Origin: Methanobrevibacter sp.
GTDB lineage: Archaea > Methanobacteriota > Methanobacteria > Methanobacteriales > Methanobacteriaceae
Reading direction: 5' to 3'
NCBI GenBank assembly: GCA_017652345.1
Contig: JAGCBE010000255.1
Coordinates: 1-64,000 of the forward strand
DNA length: 64,000 bases
The position numbers were made by a program, and so were the translations under genes. The notes under the pieces were generated by a model. It searched no databases, was not told the origin of the DNA, and worked only from the letters and a program-made list of their open reading frames with translations. This document shows, one piece after another, positions 38,777 to 48,259 of this stretch; position 1 is the first letter of the stretch, and the number at the start of each line of letters is the position of its first letter.

Positions 38777-39785
38777 GTCTTACTTTCCTTTCATCCGGTA
38801 CCCACCTATAATTGTGATTAGAGAAGGTACTATTAAATTTATTCTGAAGCCAATCGCGAATAAGCTTTGTAGAAACTCTCTTCGCAAGAGCAATATCTTC
38901 TGCAGTGTAAGTCTCACCGGCGCGTTCTATATAAGTACAATTATATCCAAAATCGTCACCAATGTAATACGTATTTATTCCAAGAGTGTCTATTAACTGC
39001 TTGGTTCCTACAGTGTTTCTTGTGAAAGTATATCAATTACTTCTAGTATATAATATTAATTTAAAAGTGAGTTTGTATTTTTCTACATTAAATCCAGTTA
39101 ACATTTTAACACCTAGTTGAACAACAGATGCGTCTTCTGAATTTAACATATCAATTAAAGAAGTCACTTCATCATATGTTGGTTCTGGGCACATTCCGCA
39201 AATAATTTTATCTAATTCGTTATCAGTAATATATGGTACTGTATATTCACCATCAGCATATTTAGCTAAATATACAGAATCTTTATCAAAAGTAGATAAT
39301 CTTCCTTTGTAAATTTGTTTTACATTGGAAAAATAATGATACTTACTCACTCCATTAGTAAAATTACTTAATGAACCGTTGAATCACATGTTCCAATCGT
39401 CTTCATTAACAATATATACTGATGAATCATCTTCTAAAACTACAAAGTTATTATCAGGATGTTTGTAATTAGTATTACCAGAAACAACAATTACATCTCC
39501 CTTAGATAATTTAATGCATCTTTTATTTCCAGATACAGTTAATTTAAAACGAGGAAATGTTGAACCAGAATCAAAGTAAAGTTTTGTATCTGGTTGTATT
39601 GTTTTTGTTTCAAAACTTTCAACTGTAGTTAAATCCTTTTTAGGATAAATAAATCCATTAGTGATAAATCCACTTAAATAAAATCTATCACTAAACGGAT
39701 CACCTAATCTATTATTTACTTGATAATAGTAATAATTGTTATAGTTGAAATATTTAACATCCTTATCTGTGTTCTTTCACTTCAT
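38769..39785 (-). CDS. Unknown protein next to the MoxR-like ATPase
   Basis: 338 residues, ATG overlapping the ATPase stop (TAATG), TAA at 38769-38771. In-frame TGA at the second Trp-type sites (MKWKN, NMWFNG, SNWYTF). The N-terminal half is beta-rich with aromatic runs (FNYNNYYYYQVNN). The C-terminal half is mixed helical (LITRD-like, KRVSTKLIRDW). I recognise no domain. Its tight coupling to the AAA and VWA genes suggests it may be a substrate or adaptor of that pair, inferred from position only. Confidence 0.65.
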
Positions 39786-40990
39786 TAGAGAATTCTCTTA
39801 CGAATTGCAGTATTCAACATCCACTTATTGGTTCTATTTGGATATTTTACACACAATGTCTTAATGATATTAAACAAGATGTCTTCACTGAATAACATTT
39901 CAGGTGAATTGAGAATTTCAAGAATTCTATCCTGAACCGGTTCAGTCTTATTACCTCTCTGATCGAAGTAATACATGGAATAGTTAAGAAGTCTTGTCTG
40001 TAGAATTGCTGCTACAGCAGGTTTATAATTACCTTGTTCATCATAAACACACTTCTTAATTCTAGGATAAATGTCATCCCACTTTCCAAGTAAAATGTCT
40101 TTTGGAGAAATTAGTTTATCCAAGTTATTTGCAATAAATGTAGTAAACAACGATCCGACAATGTTGTCAGGATCATTGAAACAACCTTTGCTAATACTTA
40201 GAATCATAGATAGACTATCAGGACTCTGCCAGTTAGTAATACCAGATATAGCATTACCAAACATAGTATAACTTCTAGGATTAATAGTTGCTAATTGTTT
40301 GCCATTTTCAAATAATTCATGACTATATGAAATAGCAAAATTAATAACTCTACCATCAAGTTCCTGATTCTCAGCCCATTGAGATCAAGCGTCAATACTA
40401 AACTTAACAGGGAAGTTAATAAATCTTGAGCGCTGAGCTGGATCCAAAGAAGTTACAGCATAAGCACCATCATCTGGATTAGAACTAAGAACAATAGTGG
40501 TATTCTTTGGAAGATTCCAAGAAATATACTTACCATTCTGAATTAATTCCATAGTTGCCTGCATAAACAAGCTATTTGCTCTAGTATAATCATCCAATGC
40601 TAGAATCCAACCTTCCTTACCTTCTCCATTTTCTTCAGGAAGCCACTCTGGTGCAGCATAAGACATTCGAGTCTCACCAGTAAATGTTACTTCATCACAG
40701 AACTTTCCGACCAAGTCTGAAGGAATTCAACGTCCATCTTCAGTCTTATAAACCTTAATTGGGAAACCAGTTAAATCAGAAACTTCTTCCAATTCTGCTA
40801 GATTTAATCTAACATATCCATATCCAATTTCATCTGCAATCTGCTGAAGAATAGAAGTCTTTCCAAGTCCAGCAGAACCTTCAATACCAATAGCAATTGG
40901 CTTTTTACCTTGTTCTATAAGATTTTTATTATTCTTAATAAGATATTTGATATCGTCTTTAAATTCGTCTAAAGTGATTGTATTATTCAT
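39785..40990 (-). CDS. MoxR-like AAA+ ATPase
   Basis: 401 residues. ATG 40990 is chosen because it overlaps the VWA gene stop by 8 bases; an earlier in-frame start at 41047 would lie within that gene. Walker A is GSAGLGKTS at 38-46, Walker B-like WILALDDYTRA is near 118-128, and a sensor-type VLSSNPDDG with DPAQRSRF follows. This is the order of MoxR/RavA-type AAA+ proteins that work with VWA partners. Two TGA codons encode Trp. MoxR-VWA pairs act in metal insertion, complex assembly or disassembly; the target here is unknown. Confidence 0.8.
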
Positions 40991-42089
40991 CGTCGTGTGA
41001 TTTTGGAATGTATAGAGTTTTACCTGGATAGTTTTGACGACATCCATCTGATGTAATAACCCATATACTCTCTCCCATTATATTTAAATTAACATCTGCA
41101 TAACCATCTGTGAAGAAAATAACTGTATTATAGTCTCTACGGTGAGCGTTAAATCAATCTACTGCATCATTAAATACAGTACCACCACGTCCAGTTACCT
41201 TTCCGTCCCATTTACCATTATATTGATATATTCTTCCGATTGCAGCATCGTTTTCTATAATTGTTACAGAAGCGCCTGCTTTTCAAACATGATGAATTTC
41301 ACTAAAGAAATCACATAGTTCTTTATCGGAAACAGATCCAGAAGTATCTACAACAACACAAATATTACTCTTGCGTTTATGTTTTAATCCACTGGCATCT
41401 GGAAATCTTATAGATTCTTTCTTTCTTGTTTTCTTAAGTTCTACATCAAGAATGGTACCAATCATTCTTCTAAAATAAGATTTCCAATTAAATATACGTT
41501 CTTTCTGTTTAAACAAACCTGCAATATATCCTTCAAGATGCGCTGGAATTTTTCCAGCAGTCTTTTGAACCTGTTCTGCAGTTTGTTTTGCAATATGATC
41601 AATCTGATTATTTATTAATTGTTTTTCAGTATCAGATAAATTCTGAAAGTCTTCTCAGTTATGGTTTCCAGGATCATCTTCATCATCTTCCTCTTTTATG
41701 TTTTCGTAATACCACTTGGTACCACACATTGGAGGTAATCCATACTTTTCAGCTTTGATGGCATTAGGAGGTAGATTTTCTATATAGGAATTTACTTCCG
41801 CATCTGCAGCGATGTTAAAGTGCTTTTTATTTGGAAAATCACTCTGCATAGTTAAATGTTTAAACACAATATGATTACATTCATGTTGTAAAACAGCTAA
41901 CTCACATTCATCACTCAGACTTTTTCAAAATTGATAATTTATAGCAAGCTCAGTGTTAATTCCTTTACGTCTAACACAAGCTGTTTCAATAGAATCATCA
42001 AAATATTTATCTATTGATAGTAAAAACAAGCCATAAAAAGGTTCGTTGATTAATAACTTCTTTATGGCTTGAGGTATTGTTAATGCCAT
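40983..42089 (-). CDS. VWA-domain protein with N-terminal metallopeptidase-like motif (DUF2201 type)
   Basis: 368 residues. HECNH at 69-73 (LQHECNHIVFKH) matches the N-terminal metallopeptidase-like domain of DUF2201 proteins. The C-terminal VWA-like domain has a MIDAS DTSGS with D248 and later TGRGGT and FFTDGYAD. An acidic linker (EEDDEDDPG) separates them. TGA encodes Trp in NYQFWKS, HNWED and VWKAG. It lies just upstream of the AAA gene with an 8-base overlap, the usual MoxR-VWA pairing. It could present or cleave a target that the ATPase remodels. Confidence 0.8.
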
Positions 42090-42100
42090 TTTGTTTTATT

Positions 42101-42994
42101 TTAATCGCCGCGGTACGCTTTGTCCCAAGCATCCTCTTCGGCCATTGAAACATATCTAGTCTTATCTTTTACACAATCTTCACAATAAGGAGAAATCCAA
42201 CCTTTACTTATATACTTTGCTGGTTTGCCACAATTTATACAAGTTTTATAAGACAGTTGCTTATATTTTGGAATAATTTCATTAAGTATTTTATCCGTAC
42301 TCCATGCATCATACCAACGTAAGCCTCCGTATTTCTCTTTTATTTCTAAGATCCTATATCTTCTTAAAGCACCTCTATGTCTCTTTAATTCTTGTTTTAT
42401 TTCTTCACACATTTGAAGTCCAAAAGCTTCTCTCCAACCATTTGGCATTTCATCGAGTTCGGTGTAGATTGGAATGAAACAAATTGGATCAAGAATTCTT
42501 AAATTTACCCAAGATAATATTTTATATAAGCGATATACAAACTTGTTTATTATAAGTTTTTCTTCTTCATAATGAAAACCATATCTTGTTTTATCGTTTT
42601 CATCTCTAGTTTTAACTGGAATAATTACATTTGGACGTCCTCCAATGCCGAACTTTACATCTACACCAAGTATTTCAAATCTATCATCTCTCCATAATAG
42701 ATTAGTTAGATTGTGTCTTATAACAATTTTTCCCTTTGTTATTGTGAGTTGTTTTGTTTCTTTGTCTATTTTAACAGAATAGTCTAAGAAGTCCTCTTGT
42801 GTAAAGTGAAAGTGTTGTTCTTTTTCTAGATGTGCAGTAATTCCAATTTCCTGAACAGATTTTTTATATAGCTTATATAACACTTTGCCTAAGACATTAG
42901 CGTGATGCTTTCCATCAAATCTATTTCTTGGGTAAAGAAAAGGATATTTAAGACACAGACGAGATGCATTAATTGCTGTTTTTAATTTGTTCAT
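42101..42994 (-). CDS. Unknown protein with C-terminal zinc ribbon
   Basis: 297 residues, ATG to TAA. All seven Trp codons are TGG and no TGA occurs, unlike the neighbours. The C-terminus has CINCGKPA and, about 20 residues later, YCEDC, a four-cysteine zinc ribbon. The rest is rich in basic and aromatic residues with KYGGLRWYDAW near 230. It overlaps the end of thyX by 26 bases. A nucleic acid-binding role is plausible but not shown. Confidence 0.65.
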   Translation of the reverse strand: MNKLKTAINASRLCLKYPFLYPRNRFDGKHHANVLGKVLYKLYKKSVQEIGITAHLEKEQHFHFTQEDFLDYSVKIDKETKQLTITKGKIVIRHNLTNLLWRDDRFEILGVDVKFGIGGRPNVIIPVKTRDENDKTRYGFHYEEEKLIINKFVYRLYKILSWVNLRILDPICFIPIYTELDEMPNGWREAFGLQMCEEIKQELKRHRGALRRYRILEIKEKYGGLRWYDAWSTDKILNEIIPKYKQLSYKTCINCGKPAKYISKGWISPYCEDCVKDKTRYVSMAEEDAWDKAYRGD

Positions 42995-43931
42995 CTGTAC
43001 AATAATTTTTATCTATAAATTCTTGCATCAAAGGATCAGCAAGTTTCTGAATATCAGGATGAGGCTTTCCTGTAGCAGCAATATGTGAACGAAGTCTAAA
43101 GAAATGAATCCAATCCGATACAAATCCAGTGACAATCAACTCACTCTTTAAATCTAGAGGTAGCATTCCACGAGCTTCTTCTGGTTTAAGTTTGTATCCA
43201 TCTGGTTCTGTTACATCAAATAGATATTCACTTTCTATTTTTTCAAATAGATCATAATATGCAGCTACTGTTCTATCAATAGCCGTTAAACGATGTATTA
43301 ACTTTTCACCACTATAATCATAAAGATAATCCATTTTTTCATCTGGTCATCTGGTGCAAGGAGCTCATTCATCTCTGCAATCATAAATCCATTGTGGAAT
43401 TATGAATGTTAATTCTTCATTAAACTTACCTTTAGAATAATTACAATACCGTGTAGATTCATTTAGAAAACTAAAGTGTCGATGTCGTAAAATTTCTCTT
43501 ACGATTCCAATAGATGTTATAAACTTAACAGTAATTCTTTTTTCATGAAATTCTGTTGGTTCACACATATATTGTAAATCATCTTCCCATCCATTCTCAA
43601 AAATAACTCTAGCATTGGTTGTAATATATGCCTTCATATAATCACCGTAATCAACGTATTTTACTATACTATACGGGTTATCATCGTAATCTCCACAAAT
43701 GCCAACTCAATCACCATTCTCCATTGGCACTTCAAGATAAATAGTCCCATGTTCAAGACATGCTCCGTGATTTGATTTACATAATGATTCCACCATTCTT
43801 TGTGCAGAACCTTCTGTAATTTTATCCTCAGATTTATATGCAGTTCTAGCTGCTTTTTCAATTTGTTTGTATACTCCAAGAAGTCCTTCTTCTTGTGGTA
43901 TTATTTCATAACTAGGATCTACTCAGCGCAT
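42969..43931 (-). CDS. thyX: Flavin-dependent thymidylate synthase ThyX
   Basis: 320 residues. It makes dTMP from dUMP using FAD, methylene-THF and NADPH. The RHR-x7-S signature is at 149-159 (RHRHFSFLNES), followed by TRYCNY. The C-terminal ARGMLPLDLKSELIVTG and FRLRSH also fit ThyX. Five TGA codons are read as Trp; read with the standard code the gene would look broken into fragments. ATG 43931 overlaps the upstream TAG by 13 bases. It works with the dUTPase and dNMP kinase of this arm. Confidence 0.92.
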
Positions 43932-44119
43932 ATGTCTAAAATTAATGCATTAGGAAACATGTTTCTAGCATGCTGATCTAATTCGTCATAATCATAACGT
44001 TTTGGTCCATCTAAAACCATTGTTTCAGTATTTATTTCTCCAGTATCTACAATTATATACCTAACTGTATAAAATTGATCATTTCAAGGAGCTCCAAATT
44101 CGTTATCTGCTACTAACAT
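43919..44119 (-). CDS. Small unknown protein
   Basis: 66 residues, ATG to TAG, one TGA read as Trp (APWNDQ). It resembles small beta-rich phage proteins with YTVRYIIVDTGEI and a C-terminal helix. It overlaps both neighbours by 7-13 bases, supporting translation in the operon. I recognise no family. Confidence 0.55.
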
Positions 44120-44274
44120 GTTTGTAAAAATTCATGTGTATATTCAGAGGAAGGAAAGATTTCTTCAAGTTTGGCAAACGCGTTTAACTTTTCATCAGCC
44201 CTAATAATGATATTATGTGTCCAAATCTTTCCTCCCTCTCCTATTTTTGTTACTCTAAATTCAAATTTACTCAT
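44113..44274 (-). CDS. Small unknown protein
   Basis: 53 residues (MSKFEFRVTKIGEGG..., ending FLQTC), ATG to TAG. Overlapping starts and stops on both sides support it as a real gene. No recognised domain. Confidence 0.5.
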   Translation of the reverse strand: MSKFEFRVTKIGEGGKIWTHNIIIRADEKLNAFAKLEEIFPSSEYTHEFLQTC

Positions 44275-44401
44275 ATTCAATTACTCAGTTTAAAGAACGT
44301 TTGTCGATATATGCTTGAATTATATCGACTGCTTCCTCTCAACTTACTGCTGATATAGGAATTACACCAACGTTCTTTACTTTAATGTTAAAAGTTTCCA
44401 T
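44267..44401 (-). CDS. Very small unknown protein
   Basis: 44 residues (METFNIKVKNVGV..., ending WVIEYE), two TGA read as Trp, TAA stop. It overlaps the stop of the kinase/phosphatase gene by 14 bases and the next start by 8. Its beta-alpha-beta layout resembles the two small genes that follow, so these three may be diverged copies; similarity is weak. Confidence 0.45.
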
Positions 44402-45269
44402 AATAAACTTGATTACATAAAAGACCTTGTTCTCTCCACATCTTTACGACTTTGTCTCTATCATCAAATACACAAACAATATTATATTTATCTTCAATGT
44501 ATTTGTGATATATTTCTTCTTTGACAATATCGTCAGGACGATGATCTTTTTCTTCTCGCATTATTAGTTCAAAAGGAAGCTCAAAGTTTTTTTCTAACCA
44601 GGAACGAGTTTTTTGTTCACAATTACCGTTCTTTTCTCTTCCTGATACAAAAATTACTTTTATACCTGCACAAAATAATGTTACTAATAGATTTACTAAT
44701 GGAGTGTTAGGTAAATCAGTATCACATTTTTCGTTATCATACGGACCTCTACCATTATGAATAGCAATTGTTCCGTCTAAATCACAAATGACAGCTTTAG
44801 GTTTTGTTATATCCTGATCTTTTATATACCGATTATCGTAATTTTCTTCATTTAAAAGATCTGGATTATACTTGGAATAAAAGTTTTTGATTACTTTATA
44901 TCCAACACTATGAGTTCTATCTTTGTTTTTGTCACGTTGTACAGCTTCGTGAAAAGGAATCCAAAACTCTTTGTACTCTATTTCACATTGTTTTTCATCA
45001 GCAAGAGCTTCCCATTTAGCGATAGTTTTAGGATTTAAATTAGTTGCATCAATAATGACATTAAATCCCATATCTATCGAACTTATAATGTTATCTCTTT
45101 CTATTTTAGATACTAAGTTTTCTCTACTTGGCACCCAGTATTCTCCAAGAGAATCCCTAATAGAATCCCTAGAAACAATAACATAATTATGATTGTTTTC
45201 TATAAATTGTTTGGCAAACGTACTTTTTCCAGAAGCTGGAGGACCTTGTAATACTAAGATTTTGCTCAT
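44388..45269 (-). CDS. Polynucleotide 5'-kinase / 3'-phosphatase, T4 PseT type
   Basis: 293 residues, close to T4 PseT (301). The kinase P-loop GPPASGKST is at 9-17, followed by VSRDSIRDSLG and DATNLNP. The phosphatase domain has CDLDGT with D163 and D165, then VIFVSGRE and FDDRDKVV. It restores 5'-phosphate and 3'-OH ends at nicks. All five Trp codons are TGG. It lies about 0.9 kb from an RNA ligase in the same operon, the pairing used by T4 to reseal cleaved tRNA. Confidence 0.9.
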   Translation of the reverse strand: MSKILVLQGPPASGKSTFAKQFIENNHNYVIVSRDSIRDSLGEYWVPSRENLVSKIERDNIISSIDMGFNVIIDATNLNPKTIAKWEALADEKQCEIEYKEFWIPFHEAVQRDKNKDRTHSVGYKVIKNFYSKYNPDLLNEENYDNRYIKDQDITKPKAVICDLDGTIAIHNGRGPYDNEKCDTDLPNTPLVNLLVTLFCAGIKVIFVSGREKNGNCEQKTRSWLEKNFELPFELIMREEKDHRPDDIVKEEIYHKYIEDKYNIVCVFDDRDKVVKMWREQGLLCNQVYYGNF

Positions 45270-45844
45270 TTCTTTTTCAAATTATTCATCCTATCTTTTT
45301 CTAGAACACCGTCAGTTAAAGATTTTAATTGATTATACGATTCGTCTATTATTTGATAACATTCGTTTATATCTTCAGAATCATCTAGTGCATTGCAATC
45401 AGTTAATCCATCTTTATAATTAACTATTTTGTGATTTAGTATTATTTGTACTGCAAACTTTATACCACGAACCAATTGTTTGGCATCTGAAATAAAATGT
45501 GAATCAGATATATAAAATTTTCTATATTCTGCATCAATACTCTTTCTTAATTGGAGAGGATTTGTTGTCATTAATAATTTAACATGTTCTTTTATTACAT
45601 ATTTCTTATTAAGACATGCACATTCCCATCCAACTAAATCTCCGTTTAATACAATTCCAAATCATTCTGATAATTTATAGATTTCAAAAACTTCAGGATC
45701 GTAATCTTCAAATTCTTCTGGACAAATTCACTCGTCTTTTACAACTACCGTATAATGTTCCTTTGGTTTTAATCCATAAATAGAAAAGTCCCGATTGTAA
45801 ATATATAAACAATCGGGGCTTTCCTTTAAATAGTCTAAAAACAT
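45254..45844 (-). CDS. Unknown acidic protein
   Basis: 196 residues from ATG 45844. Two internal TGA plus one near the end are Trp; the gene truly ends at TAG 45254-45256, overlapping the kinase start by 16 bases. The N-terminal half is acidic with FEDYDPEVFEIYKLSEWFG. The C-terminal half is helical. A hairpin covers codons 10-18. No known family. Confidence 0.6.
45790..45817 (-). other. Terminator-like hairpin at the start of the 196-aa gene
   Basis: On the - strand CCCGATTGT pairs with ACAATCGGG (nine pairs, 10-base loop), followed by ACTTTTCTATTT. It lies at codons 10-18, so it could attenuate expression of the downstream genes. Confidence 0.55.
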
Positions 45845-45846
45845 AA

Positions 45847-46203
45847 TTAATCGTTTAACAATTCGTCTCTTGCATCTCCAGGTAGAGATTCAACATAATC
45901 TGCAAAAGCTTCAAGTCTATCTTCATGTAGAACCTTTTCCCACTCCTCGATTTTCCATTTTATTTCCATGTACTCTTTTTCATCGAGTTTGGCATCATAT
46001 GTATCATAAACAAAATCCTCATCGTTACTATATCCTATTTGTAATGATAGTTCATAGTCACGTTCATTCTTATATATAGAGATGTCATAATCTAATTCTC
46101 CATTTTTATATTGAATAGAACCATTCGTTAAGAATCTTGTAGAATCGCAAGAATAAGGCTTTTGTGTTAAAAGCTTCTGTATTAAAGTTTTAATATCTTT
46201 CAT
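45847..46203 (-). CDS. Small acidic unknown protein
   Basis: 118 residues. ATG 46203 overlaps the RNA ligase stop (TAATG). Both Trp codons are TGG (KWKIEEWEK). The protein is acidic, ending GDARDELLND, with a C-terminal helical part. No domain recognised. Its place between an RNA ligase and a kinase/phosphatase hints at RNA repair, only by position. Confidence 0.6.
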   Translation of the reverse strand: MKDIKTLIQKLLTQKPYSCDSTRFLTNGSIQYKNGELDYDISIYKNERDYELSLQIGYSNDEDFVYDTYDAKLDEKEYMEIKWKIEEWEKVLHEDRLEAFADYVESLPGDARDELLND

Positions 46204-47594
46204 TAGTTTTCGTCTTCAATATTAGATTCACCTGCATCAAGTTGTTTTTGTTCTTTATTTAAGAAAGCAAAACATTTTAATTTAAATGCTGCAGATTTCA
46301 TGTTATCAATTTTAATTACTAAACCTTCGTGAGGTACTTTATTGTTACAACTTGGAGAATTACATTCCATATCAAATGTATCATCGTTAGATAAACTCTC
46401 TAAAAACTGAGGATACCAATCATCTGGAAATAAAGGATTTTCATAATCTCCGTTTACTATCTGTATTAATTCTGGATAAATATCCATAGCTTTACCATAA
46501 TAGTATTCTGTAACAGGAGTTAAACCGTGAGTTAAACAATAAATTTGTACTTCTCTTGGACTAAATTCGTGTACTTGCCCATCGACATTTGTTATAGTTA
46601 TTCTATAAACTCTGACTTTAAAATTCTTTTCGTGAATGTATTCTTCTTTTTCTGGAGGTACACATCCATAATCATAATCCTTTTGTATATAAGATCCATC
46701 AGGATTATAGCCTACGATTTCGGCATAAAAATTCATGCCTTTTTGTAACGCAGGTTTCAGTACTTCAAATGCAGCTTTATATGGTTCTGCTTTATAATAT
46801 CCAGAACCACTATCTTCTGATTTCACAACTCTTCTAGAACCATATAAATAATCATACTCTTTAATTGGTTCACTAAATTTCTGGCCCTTTAAAATATTAA
46901 GACATGATTGCCAAAAAGTTGGTTTGTTGTTGCAAAGAACATATCCTGCTCTAAATGAAGTACCGTGGATTTTTTCTGAAATATGAATCCAATCGTTAGG
47001 TTGAATAGGATTTGGAACTTTTTTAATTTGAACAGTTTCGTAATGTTCTGGAAATTGTTCTGGGATGACTCGATCGTAAGTTTTACCTTTGCGAACTTTT
47101 CCAGTATATTCTCTTCTTTGATAAGTTTGAACTATATACTTTTTGCATACCCAGAACGATTTACCATTGTGTTCAACAGTATCAAATTCCAATCCGTTAG
47201 TATACTCATCCAATCCAAGTTGTACAGAATCAACTAGCCAGTTATTAAAGATATAGGTAGGGATTAAGAACCCCTCCGAAACGCAACCTCTTAATTTAAT
47301 TGCCAAAACTCTTCCATTGTCATTAAAGTATCCAGTTTTTGTTTGATCTGCATTCTTTTCAGAATGTCTGTATAAATTCGCATAGCGCAAAAAATCAGGA
47401 TTTAATTGACAACTAGTTGGAAAATAAACAAATGTACCAGGTTGTTCATCCACTCCCACAATAACATTATATCCATCTACATATGCACATTTCAATTTAT
47501 TGACTTCTGGATCTGGATGATTGTGAAATGTTTTAATGTCAACAATTTTTGCTAAATAATTAACATTACTGTTTTTTGATTTTATTAATTTCAT
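46203..47594 (-). CDS. RNA ligase, Rnl5 (DraRnl)-like with N-terminal OB fold
   Basis: 463 residues. Residues 1-110 look like an OB-type module (AKIVDIKTFHNHPDPE, KLKCAYVDGYNVIVG). The nucleotidyltransferase domain has the adenylation motif EKIHGTS with K208, later YAEIVGY, EGLVIKID near 426 and KLKCFAFL. The N-terminal OB plus C-terminal catalytic domain is the layout of the Rnl5 group. It seals 5'-phosphate/3'-OH RNA ends. All five Trp codons are TGG. It has its own upstream gap of about 115 bases, so it may start a transcript. Confidence 0.82.
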   Translation of the reverse strand: MKLIKSKNSNVNYLAKIVDIKTFHNHPDPEVNKLKCAYVDGYNVIVGVDEQPGTFVYFPTSCQLNPDFLRYANLYRHSEKNADQTKTGYFNDNGRVLAIKLRGCVSEGFLIPTYIFNNWLVDSVQLGLDEYTNGLEFDTVEHNGKSFWVCKKYIVQTYQRREYTGKVRKGKTYDRVIPEQFPEHYETVQIKKVPNPIQPNDWIHISEKIHGTSFRAGYVLCNNKPTFWQSCLNILKGQKFSEPIKEYDYLYGSRRVVKSEDSGSGYYKAEPYKAAFEVLKPALQKGMNFYAEIVGYNPDGSYIQKDYDYGCVPPEKEEYIHEKNFKVRVYRITITNVDGQVHEFSPREVQIYCLTHGLTPVTEYYYGKAMDIYPELIQIVNGDYENPLFPDDWYPQFLESLSNDDTFDMECNSPSCNNKVPHEGLVIKIDNMKSAAFKLKCFAFLNKEQKQLDAGESNIEDEN

Positions 47595-47644
47595 ATTTAT
47601 TTTTTGGCATTTTTAAGCCCGTATTTTGATTTATTTTTTAAAAA

Positions 47645-47684
47645 TGAGTTACTACTCAACTTTTAAATTTGAATTGAAATTTGA
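47645..47684 (-). promoter_or_regulatory. Gap with small hairpin and tandem AAATTTGA boxes
   Basis: The 115-base gap upstream of the RNA ligase holds TGAGT/ACTCA (47645-47658) followed on the - strand by TTTTT, a weak terminator form. It also holds two AAATTTGA copies (+ strand) at 47665-47672 and 47677-47684, 12 bases apart. No Bacteroides -7 box is seen, so a phage polymerase promoter or operator is possible. Confidence 0.35.
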
Positions 47685-47709
47685 CCTGTTTTTGTGGCTT
47701 TAAAATGAA

Positions 47710-48258
47710 CTAAGTAAGTTCATCATAAAGTTGTTCTGCAGAGTCAAAATTTGAATTTCCAAAACAATAAGCACAAATATCTTCTAAGTTGTCTTCTCCG
47801 AAGATAGTCTTAATTAAATCCCAAACAATCTCATTGAACTTATCGTAAAATGAGAATTTTGCACCATTTGCATTCGCATCAACTCCGAAGATATATTTTA
47901 ATTTAGAGAAAGCATCTTCAAGTTCTTTATAATGTGCTATAAATTTTGCAAATTCCTCTTTTGTCATTACAAAATTAGGTCTATCCTCCACAACTTCTTC
48001 CTTAGGTTCGTCTTTTGGTTGTTCCTTTAATTCAGGTGTTTCTTCAACAGAATAATAGACTTTTGTTCCATCATCTTTTATTTCTGCTTTAATTTTTCCT
48101 TCTTTTTCAAGTTGTGCTAATTTTTTGTCGATAGCTTTCTTGAATTGATTAAATTTCTCTTCGATCGATGTTTCTTTTTGTCTTTCCTTTCCAAATCGAT
48201 ATTCTATTGCACGCTGCAATAGTTCAAAAGGATCATTTATGTTTCTTGTATATCCCAT
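47710..48258 (-). CDS. Acidic helical unknown protein
   Basis: 182 residues from ATG 48258, one base after the DNA ligase stop; a start at 48276 is possible but would overlap the ligase. A charged coiled coil (EEKFNQFKKAIDKKLAQLEKE) precedes an acidic Pro/Glu linker and a helical C-terminal domain. The single Trp is TGG. It sits next to the DNA ligase; no family is recognised. Confidence 0.6.
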   Translation of the reverse strand: MGYTRNINDPFELLQRAIEYRFGKERQKETSIEEKFNQFKKAIDKKLAQLEKEGKIKAEIKDDGTKVYYSVEETPELKEQPKDEPKEEVVEDRPNFVMTKEEFAKFIAHYKELEDAFSKLKYIFGVDANANGAKFSFYDKFNEIVWDLIKTIFGEDNLEDICAYCFGNSNFDSAEQLYDELT

Positions 48259-48259
48259 A

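Noticed and set aside
43664..43879. 71-residue open frame on the - strand
   Set aside because: It is in another frame of ThyX, whose own frame is intact through TGA.
42969..43931. Apparent broken ThyX gene
   Set aside because: All interruptions are TGA; with TGA as Trp the gene is complete with its full signature.
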